A stretch of DNA of 64,000 nucleotides from GCA-003244245 sp963822695. GTDB lineage: Bacteria > Actinomycetota > Actinomycetes > Mycobacteriales > Pseudonocardiaceae. Positions 51,436 to 60,562 of this stretch are shown here, one piece after another. The stretch's first letter is position 1; the number at the start of each line of letters is the position of its first letter. Below the pieces are notes generated by a model, which searched no databases, was not told where the DNA came from, and saw only the letters and a list, made by a program, of their open reading frames with translations. Made by a program: the position numbers and the translations under genes. The DNA lies in NCBI GenBank assembly GCA_963822695.1, contig CAWGJH010000032.1, positions 1 through 64,000 of the forward strand, written 5' to 3'.

Positions 51436-52806
51436 ATGTCTGAGACTGTCACTCGCACCCTCACCGGCTGGGGCCGAACTGCGCCGAGCAGCGCGCGGGT
51501 GCTGGTCGATCCGACGCTCGAGGCGATCCAGCACGCCGTCCGCGACTCCGCGGATTCCGGAGGGGAAAGCCGGGGGGTGATCGCCAGGGGGCTGGGGCGC
51601 TCCTACGGTGACCCAGCACAGAACGCGGGCGGGCTGGTCATCGACATGACCGGGTATAACCGGATCCACTCCCTCGACGCGGAGAGCGGACTGGCCGTGG
51701 TGGACGCCGGGGTCAGCCTCGACGCGCTGATGCGCGCCGCGTTGCCGTTGCGGCTGTGGGTCCCGGTGCTGCCCGGCACCCGGCAGGTCACCGTGGGTGG
51801 CGCGATCGCGGCCGACATCCACGGCAAGAACCACCACAGCGCGGGCAGCTTCGGCAACCACGTCCGCTCCCTCGACCTGGTCACCGCCGAGGGATCGGTC
51901 ACCACCCTGACGCCCAACGACGAGCTGTTCTGGGCCACCGTCGGCGGCATGGGGCTGACCGGGATCATCGTGCGCGCCACGATCGCGCTCACCCACGTCG
52001 AATCGGCGTACTTCATCGTCAACACCGACCGCACCGCCAACCTCGACGAGCTGATGGCGCTGCTCACCGACGGCTCCGACGACCGCTACGACTACTCCGC
52101 CGCGTGGTTCGACGCGATCTCGACGGGCGCGACACTGGGTCGCGCGGTGCTCACCCGTGGCTGTATGGCTCGGCGTGACGAGCTGCCGCCGAAGCTGCGC
52201 CGCGACGGGCTGGCCTTCGACGCGCCGCAACTGTTCACCGCGCCCACCGTGTTCCCCAACGGGCTGGCGAACCGGGCGATATTCGGTGCGCTGAGCGAGG
52301 CGTGGTACCGCAAGGCACCCCAGCGCCGCCGCGGCGAGGTGCAGAACCTGACCACCTTCTACCATCCGCTGGACATGATCGGGCAGTGGAACCGGGCGTA
52401 TGGCTCACGGGGTTTTCTGCAGTACCAGTTCGTGGTGCCCTTCGGGGTGGAGGACACCGTCCGCCGCATCGTGGAACAGATCGCGAGCTCGGGGCACGTG
52501 TCGTTCCTCAACGTGCTCAAACGGTTCGGCGAGGCCAGTGTGGCGCCGCTGTCGTTCCCCCAGCCCGGCTGGACGATCACCGTGGACTTCCCGATCCGCC
52601 GGGGTCTCGCGGAGTTCTGTGACCGGCTCGATGAGCAGGTACTCGACGCTGGCGGGCGGCTCTACCTGGCCAAGGAGTCGCGGGCCTCGGCGGCCACCGT
52701 GGCCCGCATGTACCCACGGATCGACGAGTGGCGCAAGATCCGCGCTGCCGCCGACCCTGGCGGCGTCTTCGCCTCCGACCTCTCCAGACGACTCGAACTA
52801 CTGTGA
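51436..52806 (+). CDS. dprE1: Decaprenylphosphoryl-beta-D-ribose oxidase
   Basis: 456 residues from ATG 51436; the frame is open from 51400. This FAD enzyme oxidises decaprenyl-phosphoryl-ribose at C2, the first half of the epimerisation giving the arabinose donor for Emb proteins. FAD-binding landmarks are GLGRSYGDPAQNAGG, PVLPGTRQVTVGGAIAADIH, HGKNHHSAGSFGNHV and GMGLTGIIVRATI; the catalytic lysine is in LYLAKESR (about Lys413). In PGWTITVDFPI the residue at the position of M. tuberculosis Cys387, the target of benzothiazinones, is threonine (Thr382). It is followed by dprE2 13 bp downstream and lies 11 bp after emb 3, so one transcription unit is likely. Confidence 0.96.
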   Translation: MSETVTRTLTGWGRTAPSSARVLVDPTLEAIQHAVRDSADSGGESRGVIARGLGRSYGDPAQNAGGLVIDMTGYNRIHSLDAESGLAVVDAGVSLDALMRAALPLRLWVPVLPGTRQVTVGGAIAADIHGKNHHSAGSFGNHVRSLDLVTAEGSVTTLTPNDELFWATVGGMGLTGIIVRATIALTHVESAYFIVNTDRTANLDELMALLTDGSDDRYDYSAAWFDAISTGATLGRAVLTRGCMARRDELPPKLRRDGLAFDAPQLFTAPTVFPNGLANRAIFGALSEAWYRKAPQRRRGEVQNLTTFYHPLDMIGQWNRAYGSRGFLQYQFVVPFGVEDTVRRIVEQIASSGHVSFLNVLKRFGEASVAPLSFPQPGWTITVDFPIRRGLAEFCDRLDEQVLDAGGRLYLAKESRASAATVARMYPRIDEWRKIRAAADPGGVFASDLSRRLELL

Positions 52807-52819
52807 TAAGGGAAAATCA

Positions 52820-53575
52820 GTGATCGACGCTGTCGGCAACCCCCAGTCCCTGCTGCTGCTGGGCGGCACTTCCGAGATTGCGCTGGCCACCGCCGAGCGC
52901 TACGCCACCCGCCGCCAGCTGCGGGTGGTGCTGGCCGCCCGCCCATCGGAGCGCCTGGACGCCGCCGCGCAGCGGCTGGACCGGGTGGGCGCCGCAGTGG
53001 TGACGCTGCCCTTCGACGCGGCGGACACCACCTCGCACCCCGAAATGATCGAGAAGGCCTTCGCCGACGGTGACATCGACGTCACGCTGGTCGCCTTCGG
53101 GTTGCTCGGCGACCAGGAGAAGGCGTGGACCGACCACACCACCGCCGTCGAGCTCGCGCAGGTCAACTACGTGGGGGCGGTGTCGGTCGGAGTGTTGCTG
53201 GCCAAGGCACTGCAACGGCAGGGCCACGGAGCGCTGGTCGCGCTGTCCTCCGCCGCCGCCGAGCGGCCCCGGCGCACGAACTTCTGCTACGGGTCCACCA
53301 AGGCCGGCCTGGACGCCTTCTACACCGGCCTCACCGAGGCACTGCGGCCGTCCGGAATCAAGGTCTCCGTGATCCGGCCCGGCTTCGTGCACACCAAGAT
53401 GACGGCAGGCATGAAAGCCGCCCCGCTGTCGGTCACCCCGCAGCAGGTCGCCGACGTGATCGTGGACGCCGTGGCGCACGGCCGCGAGCAGGCCTGGGCA
53501 CCGGCCCCGATGCGATTCGTGATGTCCGCGCTACGGCACGTGCCGCGCCCCCTCTTCCGCCGCCTGCCGATCTAG
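52820..53575 (+). CDS. dprE2: Decaprenylphosphoryl-2-keto-beta-D-erythro-pentose reductase
   Basis: 251-residue short-chain dehydrogenase. It completes the ribose-to-arabinose epimerisation by reducing the DprE1 keto product with NADH. The cofactor loop reads LLLLGGTSEIALATAE, and the catalytic Ser and YxxxK are LVALSSAAAERPRR and CYGSTKAGLDAF. VIRPGFVHTKMTAGM follows. GTG 52820 has AAGGGA 7 bases upstream and gives the family N-terminus; the longer open frame from 52400 runs inside dprE1 and is a shadow. The 3' end overlaps the convergent DUF4389 gene by 4 bp. Confidence 0.95.
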   Translation: MIDAVGNPQSLLLLGGTSEIALATAERYATRRQLRVVLAARPSERLDAAAQRLDRVGAAVVTLPFDAADTTSHPEMIEKAFADGDIDVTLVAFGLLGDQEKAWTDHTTAVELAQVNYVGAVSVGVLLAKALQRQGHGALVALSSAAAERPRRTNFCYGSTKAGLDAFYTGLTEALRPSGIKVSVIRPGFVHTKMTAGMKAAPLSVTPQQVADVIVDAVAHGREQAWAPAPMRFVMSALRHVPRPLFRRLPI

Positions 53576-54483
53576 CGGAGCGTGGCGACCACCGGGTTCT
53601 GGTCGGGTGTGCCCTCGGGGCTCACCTCCCGGTTCTGCAGCACTGTCGAGCTGACATTGCCGATGTAGCCCAGCACACCGAGCACGATGATCACGATCAG
53701 CAGCACCCGGCCGCCGGCGGAGAGCAGGAGCGGGCGGGTGCTGCTGCGGCGTGGCGGCACCGGCGGCGCACCAGGGTATTCCGTGGGCTGCTGGGGGTAC
53801 GGGCCGGGAGCCTGCCGCCAGTCCGGGTCCGACGCGAGCGGCGGGTATCCCCCCAGCGCAGGCCCAGCCGAGTGCTCAGCCGAGACCAGCGCCCGGTCAC
53901 CGAACAGCCACTTCGGATACGCCGAGGTCAGCATCATGAAGTACGCCTGCGCGCGCATCGTGTACCGCACCACCGCGGCGGTGGCATCGAATACCGGTCG
54001 CGGGGTCCGGCCGAGGATGAGCACCGTCAACCAGAAGAACAGCGCCAGGATCTCCCAGCCGATCGTGAGGAACGCTGTCATGAACGCCGCCGGGATGTAC
54101 AGGATGACCCGGAACAGCACGGCGGCGCGGTTCAACCGCCCTGGTGCCAGCTCCACGGACACCGGATAGTCCGGTAGCGACCACTGGAACGGCGGGTAGG
54201 TGTCCACCAGCAGGAGCAGGTAGGCGTACACCCGCGTCGCGTACTGCAGGTATCCGCCGAGGAATTCGGCACACCACGCCGGCAACCGGCCCAGTACGAG
54301 CGCTCCGAACCAGGCGATCACCAGCACCACGAACGCGGCGATACCCAGCGCGACCAGGGCGATGATCTGCGGCAGCACCAGCAGCGCCCGCAGGAGTACC
54401 GTCCAGCGCCGCTGCCGCTGCGGCGGAAAGATATCCAGCTCCGGCAGCACCTCACGCGCTCCCGGCCCCAGAATCTGCGCCAT
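53572..54483 (-). CDS. DUF4389 membrane protein
   Basis: 303 residues. Family landmarks are RRWTVLLRALLVLPQIIALV, LGGYLQYATRVYAYLLLLVD, TYPPFQWSLPDYPVSVEL and RAQAYFMMLTSAYPKWLFGD. Two helical hairpins (about 28-65 and 120-160) carry the two DUF4389 blocks. A Pro-rich cytoplasmic linker and a last membrane helix (about 262-283) follow. The function is unknown; such proteins often sit near envelope genes of actinobacteria. ATG 54483 is supported by homology. Confidence 0.88.
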   Translation of the reverse strand: MAQILGPGAREVLPELDIFPPQRQRRWTVLLRALLVLPQIIALVALGIAAFVVLVIAWFGALVLGRLPAWCAEFLGGYLQYATRVYAYLLLLVDTYPPFQWSLPDYPVSVELAPGRLNRAAVLFRVILYIPAAFMTAFLTIGWEILALFFWLTVLILGRTPRPVFDATAAVVRYTMRAQAYFMMLTSAYPKWLFGDRALVSAEHSAGPALGGYPPLASDPDWRQAPGPYPQQPTEYPGAPPVPPRRSSTRPLLLSAGGRVLLIVIIVLGVLGYIGNVSSTVLQNREVSPEGTPDQNPVVATLR

Positions 54484-54530
54484 GTACGTCCCTCCCTACC
54501 CGCGTAGCCGACTCAGAAGCCTCAGTATGG

Positions 54531-54592
54531 TCGTGAACTCGACACCACGGACGTTTCGCCAAGCGGAGAGGTCGGTAATGTCGAGTTCACGA
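54531..54592. repeat. Intergenic inverted repeat, first of a small family
   Basis: TCGTGAACTCGAC (54531-54543) and its complement (54580-54592) face each other across 36 bp. A further relative lies at 54700-54741 on the minus strand (GTGAACTCCACGCCACCGAC). All three contain GTGAACTC-AC--CACCGACG. They lie between DUF4389 and ubiA, where no gene is seen. Confidence 0.65.
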
Positions 54593-54716
54593 CGTTGACC
54601 CCCGGGAGCGGCGGGCGATGGCTTCCCGGACCTGGGCTGCCATGGCGTCTGGGGCACGGAGGACGTCTGGTGACGTGAAACGAGACCGACGTGCGGATGG
54701 GATTGGCTGGAAACGT

Positions 54717-54741
54717 CGGTGGCGTGGAGTTCACGCCACCG
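54717..54741 (-). terminator. Hairpin just downstream of ubiA
   Basis: CGGTGGCGTG (54717-54726) pairs perfectly with CACGCCACCG (54732-54741) across a five-base loop, six bases after the ubiA stop. No T-tract. Position suggests termination of the glfT2-PAP2-ubiA transcript. Confidence 0.6.
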
Positions 54742-54746
54742 ACCCG

Positions 54747-55655
54747 CTAGAGGTAGACGGCGGCGATGAGGGTGAGGACTAGGGCGGCGCCTAGGACCTG
54801 GAGAGCGCGGTCGCCTAGGGCGATCTCCTCGGGTTCGCCGCCGTTGCCGCCGTCAACGTCCACCGCGTAGCGGAGCACGGCCACCACGAAGGGGACCAGG
54901 GAGATGACGGGCCAGCGGGAGTGGTTGGTCTGGCTGAGCTGAAACGCCCACAGACCGTACGTCATGATCACTCCGGTAGCCGAGAGCGTCCACACGAAGC
55001 GCAGGTAGGAGGCCGTGTAGCGGTCCAGCGACTTGCGGATCTTCGCGCCGGTGCGCTCGGCGAGCCGGATCTCGGCGTAGCGCTTCCCGGCCACCATGAA
55101 CAGCGACCCGAACGCGGTGGTGAGCAGGAACCACTGGGACAGCGCGATCTCCGCGGCGGCACCGCCCGCGATGGCCCGCAACAAGAAACCGGACGCGACG
55201 ATGGAGATGTCCACCACCGGCTGGTGTTTGAGCCACCAGCAGTAGGCGAGCTGCACCGCGATGTAGACCGAGGTGACGATGACCAGGTCGGTCAACGCCA
55301 GGAAAGACACCCCGATCGCGGTCACGAACAGCGCCACCGCGACGGCCAGCGCCAACCGCGGTGACACCACTCCAGCGGCAATCGGCCGGTGGCGCTTGGT
55401 CGGGTGCGCGCGGTCAGCCTCGACGTCCTGGACGTCGTTGACCAGGTACACCCCGGACGCGGCGAGCGAGAACGCGACAAAGGCGATCCCGACGGCGGCG
55501 AGCACGGGCAGCTGGAAGATGGTGCCACCAGCAAATGGCGCGGCCAGCACCAGGACGTTCTTCACCCACTGCCGGGGCCGCATGGTGCGGACCAGCCCCC
55601 CCAGCACAGTGCCACTTCGGGCGCTGGTCTGGGGCTGCGGCACGATGGTGGTCAT
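54747..55655 (-). CDS. ubiA: Decaprenyl-phosphate phosphoribosyltransferase (UbiA family)
   Basis: 302 residues from ATG 55655, with GAGAGGAC 6 bases upstream. UbiA transfers phosphoribose from PRPP to decaprenyl phosphate, starting synthesis of the arabinose donor. The prenyltransferase motif is YLVNDVQDVEADRAHPTKRH with RPIAAG; a second conserved acidic loop follows in the GKRYAEIRLAERTG region. About eight membrane helices are predicted. The N-terminus (MRPRQWVKNVLVLAAPFAGG) matches the mycobacterial enzyme. It overlaps the PAP2 gene by 4 bp (ATGA), and the long upstream extension of the frame is a shadow inside that gene. Confidence 0.95.
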   Translation of the reverse strand: MTTIVPQPQTSARSGTVLGGLVRTMRPRQWVKNVLVLAAPFAGGTIFQLPVLAAVGIAFVAFSLAASGVYLVNDVQDVEADRAHPTKRHRPIAAGVVSPRLALAVAVALFVTAIGVSFLALTDLVIVTSVYIAVQLAYCWWLKHQPVVDISIVASGFLLRAIAGGAAAEIALSQWFLLTTAFGSLFMVAGKRYAEIRLAERTGAKIRKSLDRYTASYLRFVWTLSATGVIMTYGLWAFQLSQTNHSRWPVISLVPFVVAVLRYAVDVDGGNGGEPEEIALGDRALQVLGAALVLTLIAAVYL

Positions 55656-56173
55656 CGCCGTCCTCTCGGAGTTTTTCCGCGCAGGCGTCGTCGCATCCCG
55701 GCTCCGATGACTGCGCCCAGCGCGGAGCCCACCAGGACGTCGCTCGGGTAGTGCACGCCCAGCACCAGCCTGCTGATCAGCATCGGGGGCACGAACAGCG
55801 GGCTGAGCCGGCGACGCAGCAGGCCACCGTAGAGAATCGCCGCTGCGGTGGTCGAGGCCGCATGCGAGGACGGGAAGGACAACTGACTTGGGGTACTCGC
55901 CAGCACCGCAACTGACGGATCGGTCGGGCGGTGCCGGCGCACCACCGTCTTGACCGCGATCGACATCCCGTGCGCGGCAGCCACCGCAGCCGCGGAGAGC
56001 AGCCAATCCCGGCGGCGCCGCCGATCGACCAGCGCGCCCAGCGCACCCAGCGCCAGCCAGCCCAGGGAATGCTCACCGAAGTGCGACATCCCGCGGGCGA
56101 CGCTCACCACCTGTGGTATCGCGATCCTGCGCTGCACAGCGGCGAGCAGCGCAATTTCCCGCCGCGGCATCAT
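55652..56173 (-). CDS. PAP2-type membrane phosphatase, probable DPPR 5-phosphatase
   Basis: 173 residues. The three PAP2 motifs are KTVVRRHRPTDP (KxxxxxxRP), FPSSHAAST (PSxH) and SRLVLGVHYPSDV (SRxxxxxHxxxD). In mycobacteria the equivalent gene also lies between glfT2 and ubiA and is proposed to dephosphorylate decaprenyl-phosphoryl-5-phosphoribose; the same step is inferred here from position. Its ATG overlaps the glfT2 stop and its stop overlaps the ubiA start, so the three genes are translated as a coupled unit. Confidence 0.92.
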   Translation of the reverse strand: MMPRREIALLAAVQRRIAIPQVVSVARGMSHFGEHSLGWLALGALGALVDRRRRRDWLLSAAAVAAAHGMSIAVKTVVRRHRPTDPSVAVLASTPSQLSFPSSHAASTTAAAILYGGLLRRRLSPLFVPPMLISRLVLGVHYPSDVLVGSALGAVIGAGMRRRLRGKTPRGRR

Positions 56174-58191
56174 GCGTCGAACATCCGTTTCCAGCCGGTG
56201 CGATCAGTGAGTCCCGGTGCGGCCTCGCGGTAGAGCTGGCGCAGCCGGGGGAACTCCCGGGCGAGCTCCCGGTGCAGCGCCACCGAGCGAGCAAGCATCG
56301 AGCGGAACGCCCGGGGGTCCCGCTTGCGGTAGGTGACGCCTCGGCCGTCCGCTGTGGAGACGGTCACCCCATCCAGCCCGGAGAGCACGAACCACCGGGC
56401 ATCCTGGCGGGCCAGCGACAGCTGCGGGCGGTGCTGCGCCCGGGCATCGACCCGGCGCAGCTGATGCGCCAGGCGCTTGAGCAGGGTCGCACCGATGGTG
56501 ACCGGGTTGGTGGGCGGGGTCAGCATGCGCTGCACGTCGAGCTGCCCGCGAGCGGGCAGCGGGAGCTCTTGGGAGTCCACCACCTGCCCGTCGGTGAACT
56601 CCGCACAGCGGGCCCGGACCTCACCCAGCGCCGTGGGCAGCTTGTCGAACAGCGCCTGCGGTCCGGCCATGAAGTCCCGGATCGCCATCTCCTGCAGCGC
56701 CAGCGTCGAGTACTCCATCGCCAGCGCGTGCTTGAGGACATGTTTGAGGCTGTCGGCGAGCATCGCTATCGGCCGGTCCCCGGTGCTGTGCAGCGCCGCG
56801 CCGACCAGCCGGTTGCGCAGATGGAAGTAGGCCTGCCAGTCGGTGGCGTCGTCCTTGTCGGCGAAAGACATGTGCCAGATCGCCACGCCGGGGACGGTCG
56901 CGGTGGGGTAGCCCGCCTCGCGGGCGCGCAGCCCGTACTCGACGTCGTCCCACTTGATGAACAGCGGCAGCGGCAGCCCGATGTCCGCGGCGACGGTGCG
57001 CGGGATCAGGCACATCCACCAGGCGTTGTAGTCGACGTCGGTGCGCCGGTGCAGCCACGCGGTCTGGCGCAGCGAGTGCTGGGCGAAGTCGTGGTCGTAC
57101 TCGGTGCCCGGCGCCTTGTTCCACCGCATCCGTTGCCGGTCGAGGACCTCGCCCCAGGCGTGCAGCCGGGAGCGGGCCTGGGCCTGCAGCATCTGCCCGC
57201 CGACCAGCATCGGGCGACGCGCGAAACGGGAAAACGCCACGGCACGCAGAATCGAGTCGGGCTCCAGGACGATGTCGTCGTCCATGTAGAGGATCTGCTC
57301 GCAGTCGGTGGTCTCCAGCGCCTCGTACATGACGCGCGCGTAACCGCCGGAGCCGCCGATGTTGGGCTGGTCGATGATCCGCAGACGATCACCCAGTACG
57401 GCCTGCGCCTGGGCGAAGCCATCCTGCTCGCGGACCTTGTTGACGCCCTGGTCGGGAATCACCACCGCAGTCACGATCGAGCGGACCAACTCGTCTTCAC
57501 CGATCGCGCGCAGGGTGGCCACGCAGTCGGTGGGGCGGTTGAACGTCGGCATCCCGATGGTCACCGCGGCGCGCCCGGGTGCGGTGACCGGCGCGTGCCA
57601 GCCGCCGGAGTGCACGATCAGCTCCGAGTCCTCGGTGCTGAGGTCGAACCAGTACCACCCACCGTCCTCGAACGGTGTCAGGTCCAGCTCGATGTCAACC
57701 TGACAGCGCCCAGCAGCACCGTCGATGGAGTGTTCTATGAGTTCGCCGTGCACGTGGATCTGGGTAGCGTCCGCCTTGGAGCGGTAGACGTCGATCCGGC
57801 CGGCGCCCTCGACGTCCAGGCGCAGACGCACGGTGCGCAGCGTGGTCCAGCGCCGCCAGTAGCTGGCCGGAAAGGCGTTGAAATACGCCGCGAAGGAGAC
57901 CTCAGTCTGCTCGGGCACCCGCACGCTGGTGCGGGACAGCGCGCACACCCGCCGAGCGTTGGGGTTGGCGAGGGTGACCTCGATATCGACGTCGCGGGGG
58001 TGGAGCGCCACGCCGCCAGCTACGGGCCACACCCGCCGGGCGGTGGCTGGCTGCTCGTCTACGTAGAGCGCACGGACGGCAGTCGGATCGGCTCGGCGGG
58101 GCAGGATCACGCGCTGCAGCAGCGTCGAAAACGGCTCGACAGGTGTGCTGGTATCCGATCCGCTCGGGCTACAGGCAGTGCTGCTCGGCAT
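56170..58191 (-). CDS. glfT2: Galactofuranosyltransferase GlfT2
   Basis: 673 residues. GlfT2 polymerises galactan with alternating beta-1,5 and beta-1,6 links from UDP-galactofuranose. Landmarks are the N-terminal beta-barrel (VSFAAYFNAFPASYWRRW, DVYRSKA), the GT-A core with ITIGMPTFNRP-like start (VTIGMPTFNRPTDC), the DxD metal site LYMDDDIVLEPDS (304-306), KWDDVEYGLRAREAGYP and GVAIWHMSF with the metal-binding histidine. The C-terminal helical domain ends in GVTYRKRDPRAFR. It is slightly longer than the mycobacterial enzyme. It overlaps the PAP2 gene and lies 123 bp downstream of a second glfT2-like gene. Confidence 0.95.
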   Translation of the reverse strand: MPSSTACSPSGSDTSTPVEPFSTLLQRVILPRRADPTAVRALYVDEQPATARRVWPVAGGVALHPRDVDIEVTLANPNARRVCALSRTSVRVPEQTEVSFAAYFNAFPASYWRRWTTLRTVRLRLDVEGAGRIDVYRSKADATQIHVHGELIEHSIDGAAGRCQVDIELDLTPFEDGGWYWFDLSTEDSELIVHSGGWHAPVTAPGRAAVTIGMPTFNRPTDCVATLRAIGEDELVRSIVTAVVIPDQGVNKVREQDGFAQAQAVLGDRLRIIDQPNIGGSGGYARVMYEALETTDCEQILYMDDDIVLEPDSILRAVAFSRFARRPMLVGGQMLQAQARSRLHAWGEVLDRQRMRWNKAPGTEYDHDFAQHSLRQTAWLHRRTDVDYNAWWMCLIPRTVAADIGLPLPLFIKWDDVEYGLRAREAGYPTATVPGVAIWHMSFADKDDATDWQAYFHLRNRLVGAALHSTGDRPIAMLADSLKHVLKHALAMEYSTLALQEMAIRDFMAGPQALFDKLPTALGEVRARCAEFTDGQVVDSQELPLPARGQLDVQRMLTPPTNPVTIGATLLKRLAHQLRRVDARAQHRPQLSLARQDARWFVLSGLDGVTVSTADGRGVTYRKRDPRAFRSMLARSVALHRELAREFPRLRQLYREAAPGLTDRTGWKRMFDA

Positions 58192-58314
58192 GGACTCCTC
58201 AGTCCTCCAGGATGGCGGGCTAGGACGAAGTGGGGCGACCGCGGCGTCGCAGAGGGTAGCCCTCGCCAGCGACCCAGGGCGGGCCGGCTACCCCCTCTAC
58301 GACAGACCTGCAGG

Positions 58315-60396
58315 TCAGGCGAACCTCGCGCTGACCTCACGGTGGGGAATGCCCACGGTGTGGGAGTGGAACGCCCGCTCCCAGGATTCCACGGAGGTCA
58401 GCGTGGGGACCGCCGCTCGGTAGCGCTGCGCGGTGACGCCCCACTCCTGGACCAGCCGCCGGTAGAGCGTGATCGTGCGGGCCAGCAAGGCGCGGAACTG
58501 CTGCGGATCCCGTTTACGGAAGGCGACACCACTGCCATCCGCGTTGGAGACCGTGGCCGAGTCCACCATGCCGAGCAGAAACCACCGCGCGTTGCGAGCC
58601 GGCACGTTGATCTGAGGGCGCTCGCGGGTCGCAGGCTCCGGTGAACGCAGGTGACGAGAGACCGTGCACAGTGCGCGCTTGACGATGGCGACGGGGTGCA
58701 CCGGCGGATCGAGCAGGGCCTCGATGCGCACCGGATCGAACAACGGCATCGGCAGTTGCTGAGCGGAGGAGAAGATCCGGGCGTCGTCGTACCCTTCGCG
58801 CAGTTTCCGGACGGCTGGCAGCGCGTCGCGCAGCGAGGCGAACAGGTGCTCCGGCCCGGAGAGGAAGTCCTCGATCGATTTGTGGTGCAGCGCCACCGTC
58901 GAGTACTCCATCGCCATCAGGTGCTTGAAGGTGGTGCGAAGACCCTCGTGCACAATCGCCCGACGGACGTCGTACGGACTGTGCAACGCCATGGTGATCA
59001 GCCGGTTGCGCAGGTGGAAATAGGCCGTCCAGTCGGTGGTGTCGTCCTTGTCGGTCCAGGGCATGTGCCAGATCGCGCAGCCGGGCAGGGTGACGGTGGG
59101 AAAGCCGCATTCGCCGGCCCGCAATCCGTACTCCGCGTCGTCCCACTTGATGAACAACGGCAACGGCAGCCCGGTGCGTTCGAGCACCTCGCGGGGGAAA
59201 AGACACATCCACCAGGCGTTGTAGGTGGAGTGGATGCGGGCGTGCAGCAAGCGTTGCTGGCGCAGCGTCAGCTCGGCGAAGTCGTGCGAGGAGACCGACC
59301 CCGGTGCCGGACGCCAGAAGCTGGCCCGCAGGTCCACGATCTCACCCATGGCGTGCAGCTGGCTGCGGACCTGCAGGTTCAACATCTGCGCGCCGACGAT
59401 CACCGGCGAGGACGTCGCGCTGGCGAAGGCGTGCGCGCGCAGCACGCTGTCCGGCTCCAGCCGCACGTCATCATCCATCAGCATCACGTGCTCAACGCCG
59501 GCGGTGCGCAGCGCCTCGAGCATGCCCCTGGTGAACCCGCCCGAGCCACCGAGGTTCTCCTGGTCGATCACGACCAACCGGTCACCCAGCTGCGCCGCCG
59601 CATCGGCGAACCGCTGGTGTTCTCGCACCGTGACGCTGCCCTGATCGATGACGAAGACCTTCGCGATGACGTCGAGTACCGCCTGGTCCTCACCCAGCGC
59701 GGCCAGTGCGGCGACGCAGTCCGCCGGACGGTTGAAGGTCGTGATCGCCACCGCCAGCGGGCGGGCCGGTAGCGGCTCGTCGACGATCCACGCGGCATCG
59801 GTGATGGTCAGCGACTCACGCTCGGTGGCGACGTCGAACCAGACCCACCCACCATCCTCGAACGGAGCGAGTGACTCCCGGAACTCCAGCTGCACTCCAC
59901 CGCCGCTGGGGTCAAGCTGATTACTGTCGAGTTGCTTACCCTCCAGGTGCACGATGTCGCCGTTGGATTTGGAGCGGTAGAGGTCCACCCGCCCCGAGCC
60001 CAGCACGGTAAGCCGCAGCGCCACCTCCTCCACCCGAGTCCAGCGCTTCCAGTAACTGGCTGGGAAGGCGTTGAAGTAGGTGGCGAAGGAGAGCTGGCAG
60101 GCGGGGGGCAGGGTCACCGTCGACCGGGACACGACTTCCGCGGTGCGCCCGTGCATGGTCTCTGGTTCATCGAGGTACAGCGGGCGCACCTCCGGGGGGT
60201 CGTCCGCTCGGGGCATCACCACGCGGTGCAGGACACGCTGCGGCACGACCACGCCGGCGGTGGGGCCGACCTGCAACGAGCTGACGTCCGACAGCTTGCT
60301 GTCCGCTGCGTTGCTCCGTGCCGCTTCTCTGCGGGCGGCCCGCTCGATTGCCGTCGGGGCGTCAGCCCTGTCAGGGACCGCTTCCTTGGTTGACAC
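58315..60396 (-). CDS. Second GlfT2-like galactofuranosyltransferase
   Basis: 693 residues, paralogue of the adjacent glfT2 along its whole length: LSFATYFNAFPASYWKRW, VAITTFNRPADCVAALAALG, the metal site LMDDDVRLEPDS (308-310), KWDDAEYGLRAGECGFP, GCAIWHMPWTDKDDTTDW and a C-terminal GVAFRKRDPQQFR. All catalytic residues are present, so it should be active. The N-terminus carries a 40-residue charged extension. It may divide work with the neighbour by chain length or primer, or act on another glycan; this cannot be decided from sequence. The divergence shows an old duplication. Confidence 0.92.
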   Translation of the reverse strand: MSTKEAVPDRADAPTAIERAARREAARSNAADSKLSDVSSLQVGPTAGVVVPQRVLHRVVMPRADDPPEVRPLYLDEPETMHGRTAEVVSRSTVTLPPACQLSFATYFNAFPASYWKRWTRVEEVALRLTVLGSGRVDLYRSKSNGDIVHLEGKQLDSNQLDPSGGGVQLEFRESLAPFEDGGWVWFDVATERESLTITDAAWIVDEPLPARPLAVAITTFNRPADCVAALAALGEDQAVLDVIAKVFVIDQGSVTVREHQRFADAAAQLGDRLVVIDQENLGGSGGFTRGMLEALRTAGVEHVMLMDDDVRLEPDSVLRAHAFASATSSPVIVGAQMLNLQVRSQLHAMGEIVDLRASFWRPAPGSVSSHDFAELTLRQQRLLHARIHSTYNAWWMCLFPREVLERTGLPLPLFIKWDDAEYGLRAGECGFPTVTLPGCAIWHMPWTDKDDTTDWTAYFHLRNRLITMALHSPYDVRRAIVHEGLRTTFKHLMAMEYSTVALHHKSIEDFLSGPEHLFASLRDALPAVRKLREGYDDARIFSSAQQLPMPLFDPVRIEALLDPPVHPVAIVKRALCTVSRHLRSPEPATRERPQINVPARNARWFLLGMVDSATVSNADGSGVAFRKRDPQQFRALLARTITLYRRLVQEWGVTAQRYRAAVPTLTSVESWERAFHSHTVGIPHREVSARFA

Positions 60397-60562
60397 GTGA
60401 CCCCTTCCCTGCGTCGGCCCGCCTCACTGCAGATCTTCGCAGATCGGGCTGACCGCAGCGCACGGCAACCCTCCTGGCACCCCGGGACCAGACCAGCGAC
60501 CCATCCTCGAACCTCATTCGACCGGAACTCGGGAAGCACGTCCTCGATGACACCCGGGGCGG

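Noticed and set aside
52400..52819. Extension of the dprE2 frame into dprE1
   Set aside because: Out-of-frame Arg/Ser/Pro-rich shadow of dprE1; dprE2 homology begins at GTG 52820.
55656..56006. N-terminal extension of the ubiA open frame
   Set aside because: Lies inside the PAP2 gene in another frame; a good ribosome-binding site and family N-terminus start at 55655.
56113..58644. 843-codon open frame on the plus strand opposite glfT2
   Set aside because: Antisense shadow typical of high-GC DNA; composition is Gly/His/Arg/Gln-rich with no domain, while the minus strand encodes a clear GlfT2.
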